Below are positions 40,760 through 49,974 of a DNA stretch of 64,000 nt, piece after piece (position 1 is the first letter of the stretch; each line of letters starts with the position of its first letter). Where the stretch lies: the NCBI GenBank assembly GCA_041662605.1, contig JBAZSD010000003.1:1-64000 (forward strand). The letters run 5' to 3'. This stretch comes from Desulfomonilaceae bacterium (GTDB lineage Bacteria; Desulfobacterota; Desulfomonilia; Desulfomonilales; Desulfomonilaceae). Both the position numbers and the translations under genes were made by a program. The notes beneath the pieces were generated by a model. That model was given only the letters and a program-made list of their open reading frames with translations, searched no databases and was not told the origin of the DNA.

Positions 40760-41029
40760 TGCGGACGAGCTTTTGGTCAATCACCGAAAAAAATCTCCCA
40801 TTCATGGTATGTCTCTATATTGGCTCTTTTTTTTGGAGCTTCAAAATTCTAATAAAGGAGAACTACCCGGTCTTGTTGCCCCGTTGCAGTTCAGACGAGA
40901 AATCAGGGCTGCAGGAAAGAAGCTAAGAAAGGAGGCCGTTACGTCCTGTAGGACAACAATTTGATTCATGCTGGATGCGAGGCGGAGGCGGCGAAAGAAA
41001 GGTATCTAGAGGAAAGAAAGGTAACCCTC

Positions 41030-41929
41030 ATGAGGTCTCAAAAACCCGGTAAAATATGTGATGCGTTATGGTACTTAGGACATCCGGAAACCGGTGTCTA
41101 TTTGTTGGAAGGGCGGAATGAATCCATGATTATCAGCGGCGGCATGAGTTACATTGTTCCTGCGCTGATGGACCAATTACGGGGGTTTGGAATTAAACAG
41201 AACCAAATCCAAAAAATGCTGATTCTACACGCTCATTTCGACCACATCGGGATCGTTCCATTTTTCCGACAACGTTCCCCTGATATACGAGTTTATGCTT
41301 CTGAGAGGGCTGCGCAAATCTTGGCGGAGCCACGAAATATTCTTACGATCAATGATTTCAGTCACCGTGTAGCCGCTCGAATGGGTATGGACAGGGAATG
41401 GTCCACAAGCCACTGTGATTGGCCCGTTGGATTAGGTTTGGAATTGGTGTCCGACGGAGACATAATCGACCTTGGTGGCATTGAAGTAATCATACTTAAA
41501 ACCCCCGGACATTCGTCATGTTCAATTTCAGCGTATGCGCCAAAACTCAAGGCGCTTTTCCCGTCCGACGGGGGTGGGATCCCTTATAAAGACACTATAG
41601 TTCCTGCTGCAAACTCAAATTTCACGCAGTATATTGAAAGTCTCAAAAAATTGGAGTCTCTGGAAGTCGAATATTTGTGCGCAGACCACTTTGGCTACGT
41701 TTACGGCGATGAGGCTGGATCTTACATAAGCTCATCCATAGAGTCGGCTCAGGCTGAGCATGCAAGGCTTGAAAAAATCTATCTTAAGTTCAGGGATATT
41801 GAACTTGCAGCCCAACAGGCCGCCTCATCTTTTCTGGATGAGAACCCGGATTATTTTTTGACCCGTGAAATCTATGAAGGGATATGCCGTCAGATGATGA
41901 AAAACATCTCAAGAAACGTTGACGCTTGA
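41030..41929 (+). CDS. MBL-fold metallohydrolase
   Basis: 299 residues from ATG 41030, chosen for AAAGG eight bases upstream; the open frame before it has no family similarity. The metal motif is L-H-A-H-F-D-H-I-G-I, later H-S-S-C-S-I-S-A-Y (metal His) and F-P-S-D-G-G-G, and a final A-D-H-F-G. N-terminal G-V-Y-L-L-E-G is the usual first strand. It binds two zinc or iron ions; a thioesterase or lactonase role would suit the acyl-CoA neighbourhood but is not proven. Confidence 0.88.
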   Translation: MRSQKPGKICDALWYLGHPETGVYLLEGRNESMIISGGMSYIVPALMDQLRGFGIKQNQIQKMLILHAHFDHIGIVPFFRQRSPDIRVYASERAAQILAEPRNILTINDFSHRVAARMGMDREWSTSHCDWPVGLGLELVSDGDIIDLGGIEVIILKTPGHSSCSISAYAPKLKALFPSDGGGIPYKDTIVPAANSNFTQYIESLKKLESLEVEYLCADHFGYVYGDEAGSYISSSIESAQAEHARLEKIYLKFRDIELAAQQAASSFLDENPDYFLTREIYEGICRQMMKNISRNVDA

Positions 41930-41967
41930 GGTATATTCATTCGCCCTCAGACGAAGTGGAATAAGCG

Positions 41968-42279
41968 TCAAGTCTCGATCTCTGCATCCGCATAAATGAA
42001 AACGTAATCCCCGTCGTTGATGTACACTGACAGTTTTGCTCCCCTTGTCTCGGCGTATTTTACCCAACTGGGTGTCTCTCCTTCTCCTCAACAGACGGCC
42101 GGGGAATGCTTCCAGGCCTTTCTGTCAAACCAGGCTAACAGAAGAGGGTCGACCAGTGTTTCCAATGCAACGTGTTCAGCCATTCGTCTGGCATTTGCAA
42201 AATCACGCGCATCCTTCACAACATAAAGTTCCACAAGACCAACGAGCATGTCCCTTTCAACTCTTCTTGGGTCTATCAT
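41968..42279 (-). CDS. AF1514-like small protein with in-frame TGA, probable selenoprotein (Cys-Sec form)
   Basis: 103 residues if TGA at 42090-42088 is read as selenocysteine (residue 64). D-P-L-L-L-A-W-F-D-R-K-A-W-K-H leads to S-P-A-V-C63-U64-G, then P-S-W-V-K-Y-A-E-T-R-G-A, N-D-G-D-Y-V-F-I-Y and stop TGA at 41970-41968. The paralogue at 13286-13591 aligns along its length and has C64-C65 at this site. Coding similarity continues for 40 codons past the TGA in the same frame, which argues against a decayed gene. GGGAGAG lies about six bases before the ATG at 42279. A minimal SECIS-like hairpin follows the TGA. Thiol/selenol redox or metal function is inferred. Confidence 0.8.
42062..42073 (-). 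promoter_or_regulatory. Candidate SECIS-like hairpin
   Basis: 18 bases after the in-frame TGA, the minus strand reads ACCC-AGTT-GGGT: a 4-bp stem with a 4-base loop whose second base is G. Spacing and a G early in the loop fit what is described for bacterial SECIS elements; the stem is short and extending it needs mismatches. Confidence 0.4.
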
Positions 42280-42322
42280 GGCACTCTCCCATTTTACTTT
42301 TCTTCTCAATTGGCCAGGACTT

Positions 42323-42919
42323 CTACTTGAGTGAGAACTGTCGGATGATCCTCTGCATCCTTCTTCTGTTTACTCCGAAATCATAATATCCTAATCGAGA
42401 GGCCGAGCGAAAATGTATGAGCTTCGACGCGTCATCAAACTCAAATTCCACATCGTCAATGAACGAGAAGATCGTTGAACGGAATTCTGCCTTTAGGTAG
42501 TTTGGGGTATTCCGAACCACCGTAGCTCTATCGAACGTGCGAACAACTTCTAAGAGCCTTTGTCTGGCTTCCTCAATTGAGCCTTGGTACTGGATTGGAT
42601 CCATCTTTCGAGGTCCTTCCGGCGCCCAAGAAGAAACACAGTTCGGTCGGTTGGGGCAAAGCTTTAATAGAGACATTGAGGACTCCGATCCGCCGGACCA
42701 GACTTCAGCGCTGACCATGGCGACCATAGCTAAACACCATACAACAACGTGAAGACTGACTAGGCTTCTCCGTATAGTTTTTAGGCCAATTTCTGAATTC
42801 ATTTCGGACTGCTCTGATATGGCCCTTATGGAACGCTGCTCCCAAGGGCGATCCACCATGGAGTCTATATCCAACCCTTCCCCAATGTTTATCACATATT
42901 CACCGTCCTTTGCAGACAT
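42323..42919 (-). CDS. DUF1499 family protein
   Basis: 198 residues. After about 50 residues and a hydrophobic segment (L-V-S-L-H-V-V-V-W-C-L-A-M-V-A-M-V), the DUF1499 domain shows L-C-P-N-R-P-N-C-V-S-S, then F-S-F-I-D-D-V-E-F-E-F, F-R-S-A-S-R-L-G-Y-Y-D-F-G-V-N-R-R-R. The domain is thus likely outside the membrane. Function unknown. GGAG precedes ATG 42919; an internal ATG (42802) would place the hydrophobic segment as a signal peptide and is a real alternative. Confidence 0.8.
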   Translation of the reverse strand: MSAKDGEYVINIGEGLDIDSMVDRPWEQRSIRAISEQSEMNSEIGLKTIRRSLVSLHVVVWCLAMVAMVSAEVWSGGSESSMSLLKLCPNRPNCVSSWAPEGPRKMDPIQYQGSIEEARQRLLEVVRTFDRATVVRNTPNYLKAEFRSTIFSFIDDVEFEFDDASKLIHFRSASRLGYYDFGVNRRRMQRIIRQFSLK

Positions 42920-43489
42920 GTCCCTCTCCGTCCCTTTTAGATGGCTGCTATGGATGTGGTAGGTGTCATTTTACTAGCTGTAGAAGAAAAGTCATATGTT
43001 CTTAGTCAGTTCTATATAATTCGTGATAGGGCTATGCAACTTAATTAATAGTATTGAGCTATAATCCACTAAAAAAACATTGTTTTTACCTAAGAATTAT
43101 AATAAACTAGTCTCTAAGCGTCACTACCCCTTTTGGCCCTTGGCGGTCACTATTCTACGCAGATTCCCGTCACGACGTATGACTCTGACGGGATTTCTGT
43201 TTTTTTTAGGCGCGGGACTCCGTGTAATCAAGGACCTCCGGGATACTTGAACCAAAATCTTGTATCTCCCGTGGATTTCCTCCGATCTTTTGGCGGGGAA
43301 ACGTCTTGTAAGAACGGTAAGGTTAAATCCTTAAGTGTCTAGCGCTTCAAGAGGCTCACGCTTCCTGTCATTTGCAGTGGATCCTCGCTTCCGACATGCC
43401 AGATTTTTGTTTGATCCTGATAATTCCCAGCAGGATGTGAGCCAATGGTCAGAGTGGGAAAACCTGGTCACCTATTCTGTGGCGTACAG
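42920..43489. other. Intergenic region, no gene recognised
   Basis: About 570 bases, AT-rich at the left. No frame with a ribosome site or recognisable product; no repeats seen. Confidence 0.35.
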
Positions 43490-44587
43490 CTAATTCATTC
43501 GCAGGACAGGCTTGATCGTGTCGCCTCTCTTGGCGTCGGCGATTGCTTTATTGATCTCGCTGAAGTCATAAAACTTCACAAGGCGGTCAAAGGGAAACTG
43601 CCCTGCTCCGTACAGATCGATCAGTTTAGGAATGAAGCGCTGAGGAATGGCATCCCCCTGGATTATGCTGAGGCTTTTCCTTCCGTCTGTCAGAGAGTTT
43701 GTACTACCGCTTCCGGTTAGGAACCCGCAAGCGCCAAGTGGGTTCAACACCTGAATCGCGAGCTATCGCATCTTCCGATCACCCGTGGTTTCCACCACGT
43801 AATCAACGCCACTACCTGTGACATCGGTAATGCCCGAGGCGATGTCATCATGATGACTGTTAATCACATGGGTAGCGCCCAACTCCAGGGCTACTCCGAG
43901 CCGATTGGGCTTGATGTCTACTCCAAAGATTGTCGTGGCCCCCACGATGCGAGCCGCCATGACTGCAGCAAGACCAACAGCCCCCGTACCGAATATAGCG
44001 ATGCTTGCCCCTTTCGAGACCTTCAAGGAGTTTATTACGGTACCGGCTCCGGTCTGCATACCGCAACCCAGCGGAGCCAAAATCTCCAGGGGCAAGTCTC
44101 GGGGAACCTTCACGAGATTGCGCTTAGTGGCAAGGGCATGAGTGGCGAACGAAGACTGGCCGAAAAAGTGCCCGCGAACGCAACTGCGTTGCATCGCATT
44201 GCTACCGTCCAGGCGAGCGAAACCAAAGTTCAATTCGTAGAAATGTTCACAGTCTGTGGGGTGTTCACTTCGGCATTGTCGGCAGTGGCCGCAGGACTGG
44301 TAAGAGAGCACGACATGATCGCCACGCGTGAAGTCCTTCACCTGCTGCCCAACCTGTTCTACTATTCCAGCGCCCTCATGCCCCAGAACCACAGGGGTGC
44401 CAGTAGAATCCCAGTCTTCGCAGAAATCTATATCGGTATGACAGATTCCGGAAGCAACGATTCGCACCAGAACCTCATCTTCCCGAGGACCTTCAAGTTC
44501 GAGGGATTCGATCTTCAAAGGGACCCCTCCCTTACGCAGAACGGCCGCCAGAATTATGTGGGCTTGTGTGTCCGTATGGGCTGGCAA
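43490..44587 (-). pseudogene. Zinc-dependent alcohol dehydrogenase with an in-frame amber codon
   Basis: The frame encodes 365 codons of an MDR-type NAD-dependent alcohol dehydrogenase (benzyl-alcohol/long-chain type). Catalytic zinc: C49-H and G-H70-E; structural zinc: C-G-H-C-R-Q-C with a fourth Cys; NAD motif F-G-T-G-A-V-G. At 43765-43763 a TAG replaces the expected Gln in G-D-R-K-M-R-Q, and the same frame continues normally through L-N-P-L-G-A-C-G-F-L-T-G to the end. TTG 44587 with AAGGA eight bases upstream is the start. The TAG truncates the last 90 residues unless suppressed; a single CAG-to-TAG change is the simplest cause. Confidence 0.85.
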
Positions 44588-44853
44588 TGTTCAGTTCCTT
44601 TTCTATAGTATATCAGATAGTTGGTTCAAAGAGGATACGTTTCTCAGTCGCGCTGTCGAATTATACAGGTTCGCATTCAACAGGGGTTCGGCATGTCGCC
44701 TGTATTCCCACGTAGTAGCCATCATTCGATGTTCGTGTTCAAGAATACCCGCATTTCTATTGGCGCCAAGCACTTATATGGGGTTTGCTTGACATTTGGA
44801 CTGTCGAAATGGCAAGTGTGTCTGGCAATTCAATCTAATGGAGGCATAGGTCA

Positions 44854-45429
44854 GTGCCAATTCGTTGCGCATGGGCTGGCAGAGGCCCTTTGGAACAGCA
44901 ATACCATGACACGGAATGGGGTGTGCCCCTTCACGACGACCGGTTGCTCTTCGAATTTCTAGTTCTGGAAGGAGCCCAAGCCGGCCTGAGCTGGGTGACC
45001 ATTCTCCGTAAGCGTGAAGGGTACCGAAAAGCCTTCGACGGCTTTGCGGCGGACGTCGTTGCCTCCTACGATCAGCACAAGGTTGAGGAACTTCTGGCTT
45101 CACGAGACATCGTCCGTAACAGGCTCAAAATTGAGTCGGCTGTTCGCAATGCCAGAGGGTTTCTTAAAGTCCGTGATGAGTTTGGGACGTTTGACTCCTA
45201 TATTTGGAGGTTTGTGCGTGGCAAACAAATAAGAAACTCATGGAAGAGGTTTTCCGAGGCGCCGGTTTCAACAAAAGAGTCTGAGGCCATGAGTAAGGAC
45301 CTCAAGAAGCGAGGTTTCTCCTTCGTGGGAAACAAGATCTGCTATGCCTTCATGCAGGCTGTTGGGATGGTCAACGACCATACGCTGGATTGCTTCCGCT
45401 GGAAGGAAATTGAACAGAAAAGCAGGTAA
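44854..45429 (+). CDS. tag: DNA-3-methyladenine glycosylase I
   Basis: 191 residues, full length. R-C-A-W-A-G at the N-terminus (zinc Cys), Y-H-D-T-E-W-G-V-P, L-F-E-F-L-V-L-E-G-A-Q-A-G-L-S-W with the catalytic Glu, and C-terminal G-M-V-N-D-H-T-L-D-C-F (zinc ligands). It removes 3-methyladenine from alkylated DNA. The start is GTG 44854 with GGAGG about nine bases upstream. It stands alone. Confidence 0.95.
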   Translation: MPIRCAWAGRGPLEQQYHDTEWGVPLHDDRLLFEFLVLEGAQAGLSWVTILRKREGYRKAFDGFAADVVASYDQHKVEELLASRDIVRNRLKIESAVRNARGFLKVRDEFGTFDSYIWRFVRGKQIRNSWKRFSEAPVSTKESEAMSKDLKKRGFSFVGNKICYAFMQAVGMVNDHTLDCFRWKEIEQKSR

Positions 45430-45652
45430 TTACGCAAATATATCGTAACGGATCTGGGTTCCCTGGATTCTCCATTGAGGAACCCCTTTCCCTCAGTTGA
45501 AAACAAGATGTTGATAGATGCCCTGTCTGTGCAAACACGTGACCATGATCGGAGTGATTCATCCTTTGGGTCTCAGTTGGCGTACGGGTTGCCCCTTAAA
45601 CCTGGAATCTTACAACACACGATATTGATCCCGACGCAGACGATGCCCGGTA

Positions 45653-46684
45653 TTAGATCTGTTTTTTTGAACTGATTGTTTTCTTGACCTTGGATCCTTC
45701 TTTCAAGAAAGTTTTAAGGACTTCTTCAACTACCGAGTAAGGATCAGTCCTGCCGTCAAAGATTGCCTTGATGTATTGGTGTTTCTTGCCTGTGCCCTTC
45801 AGCCCTTTGAATATGAACTTCTGGACTTCGTCCTTGAACACCAGGCCAAGCTCCTGCTCAATGCGCTTTGTTTGAACCTCATCTATGGCATGGCTTTGAT
45901 GAAGGTATTCCTGATGATCATTGATGGCTTTCACCAGTTCGTTGACACCTTGGAGATCTTCTATCTTTACTGCAGCCGCCACCGTTGGGATCAGCAGCGG
46001 CCCCCAACTGCCTTCCTTGCGGCTACTGCCCAACTGGATAGTCGCTTCCAGGCTGTGAAGACATGAGATGGCCCCGTCCAGGTCCGCCTTGTTCAGCACG
46101 ATTATGTCAGCGATCTCCATGATACCCGCCTTCATAGCTTGAATGTCGTCGCCCATATTTGGAGTCAAAACCAGTATGCAGGTCTGGGCTACGTGGATAA
46201 TGTCTACCTCGTCCTGTCCGGCCCCGAGAGTCTCGACGATCACCACATCGTTACCCATGGCCTCCATTATCCGGACCACATCGTTTGTGGACCTGGCCAA
46301 ACCACCCAAGTAACCACGCGAGCCCATGGACCGTATATACACCCCATCATCCATGGAATGGGCCTGGAATCGAATTCTATCTCCAAGAAGCGCTCCACCT
46401 GAAAATGGGCTGCTCGGATCCACTGCCACCACACCAACTCGTTTGCCTTGATCTCGGTACTGCCGGATCAAATGATTGATCAGACTGGATTTACCACTAC
46501 CACCAGACCCGGTCAGTCCTATGACCATGGATTTGCCGGTATTGGGATAGACCAGCTTCATAACCTGGTTGCTTTTCTCAGACTGATTTTCAACAAGGGT
46601 GATCATTCGAGCCGCTGCCCGACGATCACCGGCAAGGAGCTTCTGCGCCATCTCATCGGGGTTATCAGGCGTCTTCTTTGCCAT
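45653..46684 (-). CDS. meaB: Methylmalonyl-CoA mutase-associated GTPase MeaB
   Basis: 343 residues. P-loop G-L-T-G-S-G-G-S-G-K-S-S-L (57-69), V-V-A-V-D-P-S-S-P-F-S-G-G-A-L-L-G-D-R, E-T-L-G-A-G-Q-D-E-V-D, and N-K-A-D-L-D are G-protein motifs of the MeaB/ArgK family. MeaB gates cobalamin loading into, and protects, methylmalonyl-CoA mutase. It is third in the operon after both mutase subunits (three bases after the small subunit). Confidence 0.96.
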   Translation of the reverse strand: MAKKTPDNPDEMAQKLLAGDRRAAARMITLVENQSEKSNQVMKLVYPNTGKSMVIGLTGSGGSGKSSLINHLIRQYRDQGKRVGVVAVDPSSPFSGGALLGDRIRFQAHSMDDGVYIRSMGSRGYLGGLARSTNDVVRIMEAMGNDVVIVETLGAGQDEVDIIHVAQTCILVLTPNMGDDIQAMKAGIMEIADIIVLNKADLDGAISCLHSLEATIQLGSSRKEGSWGPLLIPTVAAAVKIEDLQGVNELVKAINDHQEYLHQSHAIDEVQTKRIEQELGLVFKDEVQKFIFKGLKGTGKKHQYIKAIFDGRTDPYSVVEEVLKTFLKEGSKVKKTISSKKQI

Positions 46685-46687
46685 GAA

Positions 46688-47092
46688 TCAGCCTTTTTCC
46701 CGAGTATTTTTCTTGATGTAGTCAACTATGGATTCTGTTAGCGACCCTCCTCGAAATACCTCGTCCACACCCATCTCTTTCATTACCGGTACGTCCTCCG
46801 GCGGAAAGGAGCCGCCTACAACAAGCAGAACATCGTCAAGCCCTGATTTTCTCATTTCATCGACGATCTTGGGGGTATAAACAAGATGTTCGCCGGAAAG
46901 GTAGCTAAGACCTATGACATCGGCGTCTTCATCGATCGCTGCTTTGATGACTCCTTCAGGCGTTTGATACATCCCGAGGTAAACAACCTCCATCCCGGCC
47001 TCCTTCAACAGAGTAGCGACGACCTTTGCTCCACGATCATGGCCATCCAGGCCCACTTTACTTACAATCACTTTGATTTTATTCTGGTTCAT
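46688..47092 (-). CDS. Methylmalonyl-CoA mutase, B12-binding small subunit
   Basis: 134 residues. It is the cobalamin-binding domain alone: K-V-G-L-D16-G-H18-D-R-G21 is the D-x-H-x-x-G base-off motif, followed by I-G-L-S-Y-L-S-G-E-H and V-V-G-G-S-F-P-P-E-D. It pairs with the catalytic subunit encoded just upstream (26-base gap) and with MeaB downstream, so the mutase is split over two genes as in several anaerobes. Confidence 0.94.
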   Translation of the reverse strand: MNQNKIKVIVSKVGLDGHDRGAKVVATLLKEAGMEVVYLGMYQTPEGVIKAAIDEDADVIGLSYLSGEHLVYTPKIVDEMRKSGLDDVLLVVGGSFPPEDVPVMKEMGVDEVFRGGSLTESIVDYIKKNTREKG

Positions 47093-47118
47093 GCCACACC
47101 ATTCTCCAGACTCTAAGC

Positions 47119-48816
47119 TTATTTGAAGGGAGATTCGATTACCTGCATCGGATCATAAGGATAGCCCATTACTTCTCGAACTGTTCCCAATAGTTCCGCA
47201 GTCGTTGCGAACGCCTTTGTAGCTTCGATCATTGCTGGAATGGTGTTTTTGCCTCTTGACGCGTCATCCCTGAGACGATCGATGGCATCTCGAAGCGTAG
47301 CCATATCCCTGGTTCTCTTGAGTTCCTGTACCTCAGATATTTGCTGTTTGGCTGATTGCTCCGCAATACGCTGGACTCCAAGAGGGGTCTTTGTTTCCGG
47401 CTCGGAATCGAATATGTTGACGCCAACTATTAGTTTATCCCTATTATCGACTTCTTTTTGGCGTTTGACGGCCTCGGTCTCGAACTTGCGGTCCAACCAC
47501 TCGGTCCGTATGGCCTCCTCCATTCCGCCAAGTTCCTCGACCTCCTTCATGCATCTTAACGCTTCTTCCTCTATCTTGTCGGTGAGGCTCTCGATATAGT
47601 ATGAGCCGCCGAGTGGATCCGCCACGTTGGTAACTCCGGTTTCATAAGCAAGTATCTGTTGCGTTCTCAACGCCTGTAGATGCCCTTTTTCAGTCGGGAG
47701 GCACATCGGCTCATCGTAAGAACAGCAATGCAAAGATTGAACTCCGCCAAGAACCGCAGCTAGAGCTTCATAGGCAATCCTAACGATGTTGTTTAGAGGC
47801 TGCTGCGGTACCAACGAGCAGCCTGCAGTATGAACGGCAAAGCGGAACTGCATTGACCTGGGATCTTTCGCCCCGTATTTTTCCTTCATGAGTTTTGCCC
47901 ACATCCGCCTCGCTGCTCTGATCTTGGCTATCTCTTCAAAGAAGTCCACATGACATGAAACGTAAAAGGTAAATCGAGGAGCAAAGTCGTCAATATGGAG
48001 GCCACGCCTGAGCAATTCGTCGATGTAGCACATCGCGATCCCGAACCCGTACGCCACTTCCTGGTGGGCGTTAATTCCCTGTTCCCTCAGATCGTACATA
48101 TTCACTGTGGTGTAATAGAACTTGGGCATATGCCTCGTACAGTACTCCATGACATCTGAACCGAGCTTTACGGAGAGATCTAAAGGGCATGCGGGCCTAA
48201 AACCGCAGTATCGGAAGTGAATCGGGTCATTCTGGATGGAACCGCGGAGGAGGCTTATGTCATAATTCTTTTGCTGAGCCACGACCACGTATTGAGCCAT
48301 GGTAGCTGCGGCCGCCGTCGAGGCTGTAATTAGAGACCAACTCACTTTGTCCAGTGGAATGTCACCAACCAGGGTCTCCATATCTTTGACGGACGTGATA
48401 TTTACCCCCGTCAAACCGACTTCGTTTTCCGCCCAGGGATGGTCAACGTCGAGCCCCATTTCGTAGGTAACGTCTGCGATGGTGTTCAGGCCTGAGCCTC
48501 CTTGCTCGAAACAAAAAGCTGCCCGCTCGTGCGTGTCTGCCGGAGAGCCAATTCCAACTACCTCGCGCCTGGTCCAGTACCGACCCCGAAACATATTTCT
48601 ATGGAGACCCCTTGTGAACGGGTATTCTCCCGCATCGGCAATTTCACGTTTGTAATCCTTGTTTGCCAGATCATCGGGAGTGTACAGTTCATGGACCTCA
48701 TGCCCCGACCAAGTCCTAACGCTCTGGGGCTTTTCATAGTAGGACTTGAGATAGTCGTCCCAGCTCACGTCACATGAGCCATCTGGATTCTTTTTCGTTG
48801 CATGCCCTTGGTTCAT
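47119..48816 (-). CDS. Methylmalonyl-CoA mutase, catalytic large subunit
   Basis: 565 residues from ATG 48816 (GAGGAG about eight bases upstream). The TIM-barrel blocks are clear: G-L-H-R-N-M-F-R-G-R-Y-W-T-R, Q-G-G-S-G-L-N-T, Y-G-F-G-I-A-M-C-Y-I-D, Q-S-L-H-C-C-S-Y-D-E-P and A-D-P-L-G-G-S-Y-Y. The family binds CoA esters and isomerises (R)-methylmalonyl-CoA to succinyl-CoA with the B12 subunit. A C-terminal cobalamin domain is absent, so it needs the product of 46688-47092. Some related enzymes act on isobutyryl- or ethylmalonyl-CoA, so substrate is probable, not certain. Confidence 0.94.
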   Translation of the reverse strand: MNQGHATKKNPDGSCDVSWDDYLKSYYEKPQSVRTWSGHEVHELYTPDDLANKDYKREIADAGEYPFTRGLHRNMFRGRYWTRREVVGIGSPADTHERAAFCFEQGGSGLNTIADVTYEMGLDVDHPWAENEVGLTGVNITSVKDMETLVGDIPLDKVSWSLITASTAAAATMAQYVVVAQQKNYDISLLRGSIQNDPIHFRYCGFRPACPLDLSVKLGSDVMEYCTRHMPKFYYTTVNMYDLREQGINAHQEVAYGFGIAMCYIDELLRRGLHIDDFAPRFTFYVSCHVDFFEEIAKIRAARRMWAKLMKEKYGAKDPRSMQFRFAVHTAGCSLVPQQPLNNIVRIAYEALAAVLGGVQSLHCCSYDEPMCLPTEKGHLQALRTQQILAYETGVTNVADPLGGSYYIESLTDKIEEEALRCMKEVEELGGMEEAIRTEWLDRKFETEAVKRQKEVDNRDKLIVGVNIFDSEPETKTPLGVQRIAEQSAKQQISEVQELKRTRDMATLRDAIDRLRDDASRGKNTIPAMIEATKAFATTAELLGTVREVMGYPYDPMQVIESPFK

Positions 48817-49284
48817 CGATTGTCTCCTCGTACATCGCCTGAACAACGGGGCGCGTGTTCATTTTCAGCCCCGACGACTCTATCTTACCATCACCGGTGG
48901 CATCACACCATGGTAGAAAACTCAGCAAATTAAAAGTCCTATACACATTATAAACCCGAATAAGGATAGTCCATAAACAGCCTGGACGCGTCCTATTCCC
49001 TCGACCCGCAGCTTTCGAACGGTGTGGTGGACAAACCGACTGAGAAGAAACAGAGACCAAAGAAAAGTGTTTTGAGAGGATTGGCGTGGCCAGTCCCTGT
49101 TTCAGCCGCCTTCACGGCAACACTCCAACGGGCTGGAACAATTGAATAAAATTTGTCTTGTTCCATGCAGACTGAAATGGGCAGGCGATTTTGTCTCGAA
49201 TTGAAATCTTCGGGATCACATCGTTTTCCTGTGGATCCCGATTTCACCCACTCGGTCCATGGATAGCCAGGAACATGAATTTCA
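48817..49284. other. Intergenic region, no gene recognised
   Basis: About 470 bases before the mutase operon. Short open frames lack ribosome sites and recognisable products. I searched for an adenosylcobalamin riboswitch and could not see its conserved core. Confidence 0.35.
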
Positions 49285-49890
49285 TTAAAACCTCGCAGGC
49301 TTACAAATTACCTCTTTGACCCTAAGTTTCAAGAAGTCAGCGCTATTGGTCGGCTGGAGTACAAGCGCCGTATCTGCGCCTCTCCCGGTTCCCCCCACCG
49401 AAATAACATCTTCATCAGTCCTGACTATGCCGGCGTCGGCGACCATTAGAGCCAGTTCTATCGCAACTTTGGTTCCCTGACCAAAAATACGTAAGGTGTA
49501 GGCAACTATCTCATCAACCTGATATGCGCCTAATTGCGTCCTTATGCCCCGGCCTACACCTCCAAAAGCGTGCTGCGCCGTAAGCACGCTTATGCCCTTT
49601 GCGATCAATCCTTTGCGAACCTCTGCAGGCATCTCCGGGTGATTAGGTTTTACGAAACCCGTCACGTGGCTGACCGCTATGATATTGATCTCCGGAGCCA
49701 GCATCTGTCGTGCCCTCAGAGCTGTGTCACCGCTTACAGAGGCCACCAACACCCGTTTGATGTTGAGTTCCTGGGCTCGCCTACGGACGCACTCAAGGAC
49801 TTGCCCTGTATCACGAGGGCCAGGTTCATTGAAATAAAGAACCGGCGTTTCATAATAGGAAGCCGAGTTTTTCGGATCGTTTTCTTCCAC
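49285..49890 (-). CDS. Stand-alone pyruvate-kinase C-terminal (alpha/beta) domain protein
   Basis: 201 residues. V-L-V-A-S-V-S-G-D-T-A-L-R-A-R-Q, I-I-A-V-S-H-V-T-G-F, E-M-P-A-E-V-R-K-G-L, I-S-V-L-T-A-Q-H-A-F-G-G-V-G-R-G-I and V-G-G-T-G-R-G-A-D-T-A-L-V-L-Q-P are the features of PK-C-domain proteins found without the catalytic barrel. The role is unknown; the domain in pyruvate kinase is regulatory. It is on the same strand upstream of the mutase operon, with a gap too long for certain co-transcription. Confidence 0.8.
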   Translation of the reverse strand: MEENDPKNSASYYETPVLYFNEPGPRDTGQVLECVRRRAQELNIKRVLVASVSGDTALRARQMLAPEINIIAVSHVTGFVKPNHPEMPAEVRKGLIAKGISVLTAQHAFGGVGRGIRTQLGAYQVDEIVAYTLRIFGQGTKVAIELALMVADAGIVRTDEDVISVGGTGRGADTALVLQPTNSADFLKLRVKEVICKPARF

Positions 49891-49974
49891 GGGGCACTCC
49901 TTGTTTTGCCTGTTTTTCGCAGCGGCGAAGGTGAACAGCGAAAATCACGTACAAATTTAAAGGGACCGCTGTTC

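Noticed and set aside
42920..43489. Possible additional gene in the long gap before the alcohol dehydrogenase
   Set aside because: Only short frames without ribosome sites; nothing supports a gene.
43763..43765. TAG read as pyrrolysine in the alcohol dehydrogenase
   Set aside because: The position is a normal Gln in the family and the change is a single base; no methylamine methyltransferase or pyl gene is in the window. A nonsense mutation is simpler.
48817..49284. Adenosylcobalamin riboswitch before the mutase operon
   Set aside because: Neither the conserved B12-box type core nor a matching set of stems could be seen; absence by eye is not proof.
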